Source: Gordonia jinghuaiqii
Lineage (GTDB): Bacteria; Actinomycetota; Actinomycetes; Mycobacteriales; Mycobacteriaceae
NCBI RefSeq assembly: GCF_014041935.1
Contig: NZ_CP059491.1
Coordinates: 5,084,001-5,148,000 of the forward strand
Direction: 5' to 3'
Length of the DNA: 64,000 bases
In this document: positions 51,995 through 59,182 of the stretch, one piece after another
Position numbering within the stretch: position 1 is the stretch's first letter
Layout: each line of letters begins with the position of its first letter
The notes under the pieces: generated by a model
Seen by the model: only the letters and a program-made list of their open reading frames with translations
The model's database searches: none
Told to the model about the DNA's origin: nothing
Translations under genes and position numbers: made by a program

Positions 51995-52915
51995 ATGGGT
52001 GTGTTCGACAGATGGGGCAGGCGATCCCGCGTAGAGCGGGCTGAAGCAGAGGACACACCGACCGAACCGGTCGGCTATCAGCAAACCGCGAGCAAACTGC
52101 ACGCGTTCAACCGTTACGAGATCAAGTACTTCGTCGACGAACTGAAAGTACCCGAGCTGCGGCGCGAGCTGGCGGCGCGTATGGACACAGACCCGTTCTC
52201 CCCGCACGGCGGTTACCCGGTGACCTCGCTCTATTACGACACTCCCGACCTGCGGTTCTACTGGGAGAAGATCGAGGGCCTGAGGTTCCGGCGCAAGCTA
52301 CGCGTTCGTTTGTACGGCGACCCGGCCGAGTGCACCGACGACACCCCTGTGCAGATCGAGATCAAGCAGCGCGTCAATCGGGTCACCCAGAAGAGACGTA
52401 CCGCGATGCCCTACCGGGTTGCGCAACGATGGTTGAACGGGCGCGAGGAGATCGACTGCGAAGACTCGCAGCGGCCCTTCGTCAACGAGGTCTCCACACT
52501 GATCGGAAACCTGGATCTACGTCCGATCGTGACGACCGGATATCTACGGGAGGCGTTCGTCGGACGGGAGGCCGATCTCGGTCTGCGCATGACGATCGAC
52601 CACAAGGTCCACGGCCGCGACCGCGACTTCCACTTCGCCTCGGGTGCGCCGAACCGCTTCATCATTCCGCCGAAACTGGCCATCGTGGAACTCAAGGCGA
52701 ACGAACGCGTGCCCTACTGGGCCACCGACCTGACCGCGCGACTCGACATGTCGGTCGTCCGTGTCTCGAAGTACTGTCAGTCGGTCGAGGCGTTCGGCCT
52801 CGCACCCCGGTCCCGCATGGGCGCACCCGAACTGGTCCTCCCTGAGGGTTCCGACACGCGGGTTCCGCCCGACCTGTTCGCCACATCGCCGACCGGATCG
52901 ACGCTCGCGGGCTGA
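51995..52915 (+). CDS. VTC-domain (polyphosphate polymerase-like) protein
   Basis: A 306-residue protein with a VTC (vacuolar transporter chaperone) tunnel domain: FNRYEIKYFVDELKV, TSLYYDTPDLRFYWEKIEGLRFRRKLRVRLYG, VQIEIKQRVNRVTQKRR and IVELKANERVPYWATDL give the basic residues and acidic metal ligands expected on the tunnel strands. In yeast Vtc4 the domain makes polyphosphate from ATP. No membrane segment; the next gene supplies one (DUF4956). ATG 51995 is used; GGTGAGG lies upstream, and the longer frame to 51944 lacks a ribosome site. Such proteins with DUF4956 and CotH partners form a recurring bacterial cassette. Confidence 0.85.
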   Translation: MGVFDRWGRRSRVERAEAEDTPTEPVGYQQTASKLHAFNRYEIKYFVDELKVPELRRELAARMDTDPFSPHGGYPVTSLYYDTPDLRFYWEKIEGLRFRRKLRVRLYGDPAECTDDTPVQIEIKQRVNRVTQKRRTAMPYRVAQRWLNGREEIDCEDSQRPFVNEVSTLIGNLDLRPIVTTGYLREAFVGREADLGLRMTIDHKVHGRDRDFHFASGAPNRFIIPPKLAIVELKANERVPYWATDLTARLDMSVVRVSKYCQSVEAFGLAPRSRMGAPELVLPEGSDTRVPPDLFATSPTGSTLAG

Positions 52916-53014
52916 CCTAACCCCCAGATCGCACTGACCGCGGAGTCGGTGTCCTCCGCACGCCCAGGTGCCAGCGGTCCGTCCTTTCGTCCCGAAACAG
53001 ATAGCAGGATTGTC

Positions 53015-53692
53015 ATGAACTTCGATTTCCAAGACCTGAGTGGCACGTTCACGGCGTTCGACATCGTTGTGTCCCTGTCGTTGTCCTTCGTGCTCTCGGC
53101 GATCATCGCCTGGGTCTACCGCTATACCCACAAGAATGTGTCCTACAGCCAGTCCTACGCGCAGACACTTGTGTTGTGCGGCATGATCATCGCACTGATC
53201 ATGCTCGTGGTCGGTTCGAACATTGCTCGCGCGTTCGCCCTGGTCGGTGCGCTGTCGGTGATCCGATTCCGCAACGCGATAAAGGAAACCCGCGACGTCG
53301 GATTCATCTTCCTGGTGATGGCGATCGGCATGACCACCGGCACACGTTTCTATGTGCTCGCGATCGCCGCCACCGTCGCGATCTGCCTCGTGCTGCTGAT
53401 CATGAACAAGTTCAACTGGTTCAAGCTCGATGTCAGCCGCCAGGTCGTCAAGGTCCAGGTGCCGCCGGAGCCGGAATACACCTCTCGCGTCGAGGATGTT
53501 CTCATCAAGAACTGCAAGGAGTACGAGTTGGTGTCCACCGAGTCGATACGCGCCGGCGCGCTGACCGAGCTGTACTACACCGCCACGATGAAAAAGGGCG
53601 TCTCCTCGAGCCAGTTGATCTCCGAGCTCAGCGGAGTCAACACCGGCCAGCGGGTGACTGTCCTGACCGGATACGACCAGACCGATCTCTGA
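53015..53692 (+). CDS. DUF4956-domain membrane protein
   Basis: A 225-residue protein with four hydrophobic segments (FDIVVSLSLSFVLSAIIAWVY, TLVLCGMIIALIMLVVGS, FALVGALSVIRFRNAI and YVLAIAATVAICLVLLIMN) and a soluble C-terminal domain of about 90 residues (EYTSRVEDVLIKNCKEYELVSTESIRAG). The IARAFALVGALSVIRFRNAIKETRDVGF segment is the DUF4956 hallmark. Its stop overlaps the CotH start (TGATG). Presumed membrane anchor or channel for the VTC protein and CotH partner. Confidence 0.87.
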   Translation: MNFDFQDLSGTFTAFDIVVSLSLSFVLSAIIAWVYRYTHKNVSYSQSYAQTLVLCGMIIALIMLVVGSNIARAFALVGALSVIRFRNAIKETRDVGFIFLVMAIGMTTGTRFYVLAIAATVAICLVLLIMNKFNWFKLDVSRQVVKVQVPPEPEYTSRVEDVLIKNCKEYELVSTESIRAGALTELYYTATMKKGVSSSQLISELSGVNTGQRVTVLTGYDQTDL

Positions 53693-55275
53693 TGACCAAC
53701 CCGACCGCGGTGCCGGTGCCGCCCAAACGACGGTGGCGGCACCGGATTCCCAAATCACTTCGCCAACACTGGAAGCTGCCCGTGGTCTTCGTGCTGTTCG
53801 TGGTCATCGTGGCATCGGTCTTCGGTGCCACCACAATCCGTCCGTACATCACCGGAGACGCTGACATCATCGCCTCCGAGATCACCGACAACATCACCGG
53901 CACAGTCGATCTGTTCGACACCTCGGTGACCCACGAACTCTCTGTCGAGATGAGCGACGCCGAGTACAACGACATGATCACGTCGTTTCAGAAAGGTGGC
54001 GACAAAAAGTGGATCACCGCTGACGTGGTCATCGACGACACGCGGATCAACGACATATCGGTCCGGTTGAAAGGCAACTCGACGCTCATGGGCGTCAGGG
54101 GCATCAGCATGCCGGACGGACCCCCCGAAGGTGCCGGCGCAGGACACGGCGGGCCGCCTCCAGGAATGGATACCCTGACACAGGCGTCGGCAGACGACCC
54201 GACGTCGCTCCCCCTGCTGATCAGTTTCGACGAGAACGCCGACGGACGCGCCTACCAGGGCATGACCGAGCTGTCGGTACGTCCTGGTTCGCCGGTACTC
54301 AACGAGTCGATGGCACTGTCGCTCACTGCCGCAACGAATCAGCCGACCCAGCGGTACGCGTACATGGTGTATTCGGTGAACGACAGCCCCACTGCAACTC
54401 GGTTGGTGCTCGAGCATCCCGACGACACCTACGCCAACTCGCTGTTCGACTCGGACGGCTACCTGTACAAGGCCGATGCGTCCTCCCGGTTGGAGTACCG
54501 CGGCGACGACCAGTCCGCCTACGCTGACCAGTTCAAACAGATCAATGCAGTCGACACCGGAAACCTGCAGCCGCTCATCGACTTTCTGAGGTGGCTCGAC
54601 TCCGCCGACAACGAGGAGTTCAACACGCTCCTCACCGAACATGTCGACGTCAAGTCCCTCGCGAAATATTTAGCGACGCAGAACCTCCTCGTCAACGCCG
54701 ACGATATGAGCGGCCCCGGCCAGAACTACTACCTGTGGTACGACCTCGAGACCAAGAAGTTCTCCGTGGTGTCCTGGGACCTGAACCTGGCCATGATCGG
54801 CGACGCGACCCTCGGCCCTGAGGAGAGCGCCTCGATGGGGCCGGGCAGAAAACCCGACGGCGAGGCAGGCGGCCCGGCATTCGGCGGCGGCGCGCCGGGA
54901 GGCCCCGGCGGCAAGGCAGGCGGCCCGGCATTCGGCGGCGGAGCGCCGGGAGGCCCCGGCGGCGAGGCAGGCGGCCCGGCATTCGGCGACGGCGCGCCGG
55001 GAGGCCCCGGCGGCAAGGCACCCCGGATAGGGAACAAACTCAAGGAACGCTTCCTCGAGTCCGACGCCTTCACCGACCTGTACGACGAAACCTACTGGGA
55101 GCTCTATGACCAGATCTACGGCAACCAAACGGCACTGCGCATTCTCGACGAGTTGTCCACCACCGTCCCCAGATCCGACGAACTCTCGGCGGAATCACTG
55201 AGAACCAGCGTCGACTCGATGCGGTCGTGGGTCGAGCAGCGCACCACCAGTCTCGGCGCGCTTCGCCAGACGTAG
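53692..55275 (+). CDS. CotH-kinase family protein with Gly/Pro-rich insert repeats
   Basis: A 527-residue membrane-anchored protein: a basic N-terminus, one membrane segment (LPVVFVLFVVIVASVFGATTI) and an extracytoplasmic CotH domain (VRLKGNSTLMG, LSVRPGSPVLNESMALSLTAATNQPTQRYAYMVYSVN, VVSWDLNLAMIG). CotH proteins are atypical kinases that phosphorylate secreted proteins in Bacillus spore coats. Between the SWDLN motif and the C-terminal helical part lie three 17-residue repeats rich in Gly, Pro and Ala. The VTC/DUF4956/CotH combination suggests phosphate-polymer or envelope-protein modification, not sporulation. Confidence 0.85.
   Translation: MTNPTAVPVPPKRRWRHRIPKSLRQHWKLPVVFVLFVVIVASVFGATTIRPYITGDADIIASEITDNITGTVDLFDTSVTHELSVEMSDAEYNDMITSFQKGGDKKWITADVVIDDTRINDISVRLKGNSTLMGVRGISMPDGPPEGAGAGHGGPPPGMDTLTQASADDPTSLPLLISFDENADGRAYQGMTELSVRPGSPVLNESMALSLTAATNQPTQRYAYMVYSVNDSPTATRLVLEHPDDTYANSLFDSDGYLYKADASSRLEYRGDDQSAYADQFKQINAVDTGNLQPLIDFLRWLDSADNEEFNTLLTEHVDVKSLAKYLATQNLLVNADDMSGPGQNYYLWYDLETKKFSVVSWDLNLAMIGDATLGPEESASMGPGRKPDGEAGGPAFGGGAPGGPGGKAGGPAFGGGAPGGPGGEAGGPAFGDGAPGGPGGKAPRIGNKLKERFLESDAFTDLYDETYWELYDQIYGNQTALRILDELSTTVPRSDELSAESLRTSVDSMRSWVEQRTTSLGALRQT
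54862..55014 (+). repeat. Three 51-bp tandem repeats inside the CotH gene
   Basis: Three near-identical in-frame 51-base copies encode a 17-residue unit (E/K-AGGPAFGGGAPGGPGG). The first residue alternates Glu, Lys, Glu, and one Gly is replaced by Asp in the third copy. High similarity at DNA level implies recent expansion or homogenisation; copy number may vary between strains. Confidence 0.9.
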
Positions 55276-55436
55276 GATGCAAGACAGCGAAAACAACGGG
55301 CATCGTCGTCCTGGCGCTCGTCGTCCGCGGGCTATCAGGACGATTAGTCCGTACCGCTGTGGTGCATTTTCCTCACCGCCGCAGTACTGGCCGCGGGGAT
55401 CCGCCCAGGCGGGGTCGGAATGCTGTGTGCGGGGGA

Positions 55437-56429
55437 CTATGCCGTCGACGCGGTGAGCCCGCGTTCGGCCTCGTCGAGATCGCCGGTGTCGCCGTGTGCA
55501 TACGCCCGGCGTCCGGCGATGAACACGTAGGCCATGAACAACCCCCATGCAGTCACCCCGATGCCGATCCGCGCCCACGTGGGCAACGGTGACGGCGTCA
55601 CGAACGCCTCGATCACACCGCACAACAGCAGCACGACGACCAGGCCGAGTGCCACACCGATGGCTGCACGGCCCTCCTCGCCGAGAGCTGTTGCGCGCGT
55701 TCGAGCTCCCGGTGACACCCAGGCCCAGAAGATCCGCAGACCGACCCCGGCAGCGACGAACAGACAGGTCAGCTCGAGCATCCCGTGCGGCAGGATCAGC
55801 CCGAAGAACAGGTCGCCCCGACCGTGGCGGATCATGATCGAGGCGACCACCACCAGGTTCAGCACGTTGCTGTAGAGCATCCAGATCACCGGGAACCCGA
55901 ACACGCCCACGACGATGCACATCGCGGAGAGCCAGAAGTTGTTGGTCCAGACCCGCGCGGCGAATGACGTCGCCTCGTATTCGCTGTAATAGCTCTCGAA
56001 GTCGTTGGTGACCAGTCGCTCGATCTCCCCCGGCGAGGCGAACGAACTCTCGATTCCCGGATGCTCCAGCACCCACCACGTCATGATCACCGCAGCCAGC
56101 AGCGACACCCCCATCACCGTGAGCCACCACCAGCGCATCCGGTACAGCGCCGCCGGAAACGAGCGGGTGAAGAACTCGATCACCGTCGAGGCCGTGCTGA
56201 CGCGGGTGCCCGACGCGCGGCCACGCGCACGGGCGAGAAGCGACGACAGATAGGCGACCAGCGAGGCGTCGGGGACCGTGGATCGGATGACCGAGAGATG
56301 TGTGGCCACGCGCTGATAGGTGTCGATCATCTCGTCGGCCTCGGCCCCGCTCAGTCGACGTTGACGCGAGAGTGCGTCGAGGCGCTCCCACGTCGCGCGA
56401 TGCGCGGACACATAGGCGTCGAGATCCAC
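55437..56429 (-). CDS. SpoIIM-family (stage II sporulation protein M-like) membrane protein
   Basis: A 330-residue protein: a cytoplasmic helical N-terminal region (VDLDAYVSAHRATWERLDALSRQRRLSGAEADEMIDTYQRVATHLS), then five or six membrane segments including WWWLTVMGVSLLAAVIMTWWVLEH and the SpoIIM core FFGLILPHGMLELTCLFVAAGVGLRIFWAWV. GTG 56429 gives the same length (330) as its mycobacterial counterpart next to moxR2. It is divergent from the RDD gene and convergent with CotH. Despite the name no sporulation is implied; in Actinobacteria it is tied to the MoxR/DUF58 block. Confidence 0.87.
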   Translation of the reverse strand: MDLDAYVSAHRATWERLDALSRQRRLSGAEADEMIDTYQRVATHLSVIRSTVPDASLVAYLSSLLARARGRASGTRVSTASTVIEFFTRSFPAALYRMRWWWLTVMGVSLLAAVIMTWWVLEHPGIESSFASPGEIERLVTNDFESYYSEYEATSFAARVWTNNFWLSAMCIVVGVFGFPVIWMLYSNVLNLVVVASIMIRHGRGDLFFGLILPHGMLELTCLFVAAGVGLRIFWAWVSPGARTRATALGEEGRAAIGVALGLVVVLLLCGVIEAFVTPSPLPTWARIGIGVTAWGLFMAYVFIAGRRAYAHGDTGDLDEAERGLTASTA

Positions 56430-56540
56430 CCGGCCAGCGTAACCGGCTCCACCGCCGAGTCGGCAGGTGTCATTCATGCGGCGTCGTGCCTGTGCGGTGA
56501 TCGGGCCGCACCGCCGCGCCGCGTCGTATGGTGGGGCGTG

Positions 56541-57410
56541 ATGTCGCCTCCTCCGCCGCCCCGGCCACCAGGGTTTCCCGGTGGTGCGCCTCCGAGCGCG
56601 TGGGGCACCGGGGCGTCGGCGACCGTCGGCGTGGGACGCGACGATCTCGTCTCCGGAGAGGCGGTCGCGCTGGCCCTTCCGCCGGCCCACCTCGGTTATC
56701 GGATCCTGTCCGGTGCCATCGATGTCGTTCTCGGCGTCGCCCTCTGGCTGTTTCTGTGGTGGTTGTCGTACAAGGTGGCGATCGACGTCAACCAGGCATG
56801 GCGCGGTTCGATCAACACCCTGCTCCCCATAGTGAGCGTCGTGGCGCTACCGACCGTCGTGGAGACGCTGACCCGCGGCAAGACCGTCGGTCACCTCGTG
56901 GTCGGTCTGCGTACCCTCCGGGATGATGCGGGCCCCACCGGTTTTCGACACTCCGTCACCCGCGCGCTGGTCGGGTTCATCGAGCTCTACGCGTGCCTGG
57001 GGCTGCCGGCACTGATCTCCGCGGCGATCTCGCGCAAGAACAAACGACTCGGCGACCTGCTCGCCGGAACCTATGTGATCCGGGACCGGCACCGCATCGT
57101 CGAGCAGTACCCCATCGAGATGCCGCCGCAACTCGAGGCATGGGCGGTATCGGCCGACATCGCCGCGCTCCCCGATCATCTCGCCGTGGTCATCCGCCAG
57201 TTCCTCCACGGACGGCACGACATGAAACCCGAGCCACGGGCGTTCGCGGCGCGTCGAATCGTGTTCGACGTCGCGCCTTTCGTCGCCCCCGCTCCCCCGC
57301 CGGGCGCCCCGTTCGAAGACGTGTTGTCGGCGATCATGGCCGAACGACGCCGCCGCGACACCGCCCGGTTGGCGCGTGAGGCGCGGCTGCGGGAACGTCT
57401 GCTGCGCTGA
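56541..57410 (+). CDS. RDD-family membrane protein
   Basis: A 289-residue protein with a Pro-rich N-terminus (SPPPPPRPPGFPGG), then an RDD domain with hydrophobic segments YRILSGAIDVVLGVALWLFLWWLSY (containing the family Arg and Asp), TLLPIVSVVALPTVVETLTRGKTVGHLVVGLRTL, VTRALVGFIELYACLGLPALISA and the conserved KNKRLGDLLAGTYVI. A soluble tail of about 110 residues follows. It is the plus-strand partner of the SpoIIM gene, 111 bases away. RDD proteins have been proposed as transporters or membrane-stress factors; function here unknown. Confidence 0.87.
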   Translation: MSPPPPPRPPGFPGGAPPSAWGTGASATVGVGRDDLVSGEAVALALPPAHLGYRILSGAIDVVLGVALWLFLWWLSYKVAIDVNQAWRGSINTLLPIVSVVALPTVVETLTRGKTVGHLVVGLRTLRDDAGPTGFRHSVTRALVGFIELYACLGLPALISAAISRKNKRLGDLLAGTYVIRDRHRIVEQYPIEMPPQLEAWAVSADIAALPDHLAVVIRQFLHGRHDMKPEPRAFAARRIVFDVAPFVAPAPPPGAPFEDVLSAIMAERRRRDTARLAREARLRERLLR

Positions 57411-57441
57411 GATCACGCCTCACACTGCGGTCGGGCCCTTC

Positions 57442-57471
57442 CGAAACGAAGTCGTCCGCGACCTCGTTTCG
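57442..57471. terminator. Hairpin 1 of a convergent terminator pair
   Basis: CGAAACGA (57442-57449) pairs with TCGTTTCG (57464-57471) between the convergent RDD and acyl-CoA dehydrogenase genes; the enclosed loop is 14 bases. Confidence 0.55.
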
Positions 57472-57503
57472 ACTGTGCGACGTCGATCGAGGTCGCACAG
57501 TCG
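57470..57503. terminator. Hairpin 2 of a convergent terminator pair
   Basis: CGACTGTGCGAC (57470-57481) and GTCGCACAGTCG (57492-57503) are perfect 12-base complements with a 10-base loop. A direct repeat GAATTGAAGT (57503 and 57519) follows. Together with hairpin 1 it is a likely bidirectional terminator. Confidence 0.7.
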
Positions 57504-57547
57504 AATTGAAGTCTGTCCGAATTGAAGTATGTCGCCGACGCGCCGAC

Positions 57548-58741
57548 TTACTTGAGGTCGGCGCTGGATTTCCCGAGCACACGACGAGCGATGATCAACT
57601 GCTGAATCTGCTGAGTTCCCTCGAAGATGTCGAGGATCTTCGAGTCACGCGCCCACTTCTCCAGCAGCGAGGTCTCCGAGAAGCCCGCTGTCGCAGCAAC
57701 TTCGACGGCCTTGTTGGTGATGTCGGTGACCGTGCGCCCGGCCTTGGCCTTCGACATCGACGCCTCGGACGAGTTCGGTTGCGAGTTGTCGGCCATCCAC
57801 GCCGCCCGCAGCGTGTGCAACCACGAGGCCTCCCAATCCGATTCGAGCCGGATGAACTCGGCGACCGTCGCGTGCTGGGAGGCGGCCGGCCGGTCGTAAT
57901 CGATCTCGTGGCCGGCCTCTTCGAGCATCCGCCGCAGCTCCTCGAGCGCCGCACGACCGAGGCCCACCGCCATCGCCGCGACCACCGGGCGCGTGTTGTC
58001 GAAGGTCTGCATGACCCCGCCGAAAGCCTTCTTGGTGTCGATCTCCGGCGAACCGAGCAAGTTCTCGGCCGGGACGCGCGCATTTTCGAACCGGATGACC
58101 GCGGTGTCGGAGGCCTTGATGCCGAGCTTGTGTTCGAGGCGGGCAACCGTCACACCCTCGGTGGTCATCGGCACGACGAAACTCTTGATCGCCGCCCGCC
58201 CGACCGACTTGTCGATGGTGGCCCACACGACCACATGGTCGGCCCGCGAACCCGCGGTCACGAAGATCTTCTCGCCGTTGAGGACATAGTCCTCGCCGTC
58301 GAGCGTCGCGGTCGTGGTGACCGCGGCGGAATCCGATCCGAAGCTCGGTTCGGTGATGGCCATGGCCGCCCACACATCGCCGAATCGCTCGAGCTGCTCC
58401 GGAGTGGCCACGGCCGCGATCGCGGCATTGCCCAGACCCTGTCCGGGGATCGAGAGCAGCAGACCGACGTCGCCCCAGCTCATTTCCAGAGCGGAGAGCA
58501 GGCCGCGCATGTTGGCGCCGTTCACCGACGGTGCGTCGTCGGCGGTCTTGTCGGTGTCGGCGGTCTTCTCCGCGCCTCGCCCCTGTTTGGCAAGTTTCGC
58601 CAGCTCATCGAGCTCGACGGGATATTCGTGCTCGGCCTTGTCGTATTTGCGGGAGATCGGCCGGAACAGGTGCTCGGCAGCCATATGGGTGCGCTCCACC
58701 GTCGAATCGAACTTCTTCGGGAGCTCCAGGTTGATCGCCAT
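57548..58741 (-). CDS. Acyl-CoA dehydrogenase (FadE-type)
   Basis: A 397-residue acyl-CoA dehydrogenase: FAD/substrate segments AMAITEPSFGSDSAAVTTTATLDG and YVLNGEKIFVTAGSRADHVVVWATID, the middle domain, and the C-terminal ILDIFEGTQQIQQLIIARRVLG that is diagnostic of the family. Catalyses alpha,beta-dehydrogenation of an acyl-CoA using electron-transferring flavoprotein. A palindrome lies 9-24 bases upstream of the ATG, indicating control by a TetR-type fatty-acid or lipid regulator. Chain length specificity is not evident. Single-gene unit. Confidence 0.9.
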   Translation of the reverse strand: MAINLELPKKFDSTVERTHMAAEHLFRPISRKYDKAEHEYPVELDELAKLAKQGRGAEKTADTDKTADDAPSVNGANMRGLLSALEMSWGDVGLLLSIPGQGLGNAAIAAVATPEQLERFGDVWAAMAITEPSFGSDSAAVTTTATLDGEDYVLNGEKIFVTAGSRADHVVVWATIDKSVGRAAIKSFVVPMTTEGVTVARLEHKLGIKASDTAVIRFENARVPAENLLGSPEIDTKKAFGGVMQTFDNTRPVVAAMAVGLGRAALEELRRMLEEAGHEIDYDRPAASQHATVAEFIRLESDWEASWLHTLRAAWMADNSQPNSSEASMSKAKAGRTVTDITNKAVEVAATAGFSETSLLEKWARDSKILDIFEGTQQIQQLIIARRVLGKSSADLK

Positions 58742-58749
58742 GGCGATAC

Positions 58750-58765
58750 CTTACTGCCCAGTAAG
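58750..58765 (-). promoter_or_regulatory. Palindromic operator upstream of the acyl-CoA dehydrogenase
   Basis: CTTACTGCCCAGTAAG has 7-base arms (CTTACTG and CAGTAAG) around CC. It lies immediately before the start of the fadE-type gene and also 48 bases from the divergent TfoX-domain gene. The TTACTG...CAGTAA form is typical of TetR-family lipid regulators. Confidence 0.65.
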
Positions 58766-58813
58766 TTGGTTGCCAAGTCTCTCACCGATTCGGCGTCCGA
58801 ATAGCCTGGACCC

Positions 58814-59143
58814 GTGGCCTACGACGAGGAACTCGCCTACCGCATCCGCGCCCTGCTCGCGACTGAGTGCCGCGTCGAGGAGAAGCCGATGTTCGGCGGG
58901 CTGGCGTTCCTGATCCAGGGCAACATGGTGGTCGCCGGGGGGCAGGACGACATCATGGTCCGCGTCCCGCCGGAGCAGACCGCCGACCTACTCGAGTACC
59001 CGCATACAGAACCGGTCGTGATGTCGGGACGCGAGATCCGCGGTTGGCTCCGGGTCTGCGAGGACGGCATCGCCAGCGACCGTCAGCTCAGCCGCTGGGT
59101 CGCCATCGGCGCCGACTACGCCCGCAAGCTACCGCCGAAGTAG
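58814..59143 (+). CDS. TfoX/Sxy N-terminal-domain protein
   Basis: A 109-residue single-domain protein matching the TfoX N-terminal domain: RIRALLATECRVEEKPMFGGLAFLIQGNMVVAGGQDDIMVRVPPEQ, with the MFGG(L/I)AF signature, and GREIRGWLRV near the end. The C-terminal TfoX domain is absent. Proteobacterial TfoX regulates competence; the short actinobacterial proteins have no known role. GTG start, leaderless or weak ribosome site. Divergent from the acyl-CoA dehydrogenase gene. Confidence 0.83.
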   Translation: MAYDEELAYRIRALLATECRVEEKPMFGGLAFLIQGNMVVAGGQDDIMVRVPPEQTADLLEYPHTEPVVMSGREIRGWLRVCEDGIASDRQLSRWVAIGADYARKLPPK

Positions 59144-59182
59144 TTCGACGGCGGTAGCCGGCGAGGTCGGACGCCTCACGCG

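Larger units (their letters stand above)
31953..55436. other. Accessory segment splitting a conserved gene block
   Basis: In Mycobacterium tuberculosis, as I recall, the DUF4129, DUF4350, moxR2 and DUF58 genes are followed directly by a reverse-strand SpoIIM gene and a forward RDD gene. The same six genes with the same orientations occur here, but about 23.5 kb of catabolic and regulatory genes separate DUF58 from SpoIIM. No integrase, transposase, tRNA or flanking direct repeat was seen at either edge, so the mode of insertion is unknown. Confidence 0.55.

Noticed and set aside
31953..55436. Searched for integrase, transposase, tRNA or direct repeats that would define a mobile island
   Set aside because: None found, so I do not call it a mobile element.
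55276..55436. Looked for a terminator between convergent CotH and SpoIIM genes
   Set aside because: Only weak, short complementarities; not enough to support a call.
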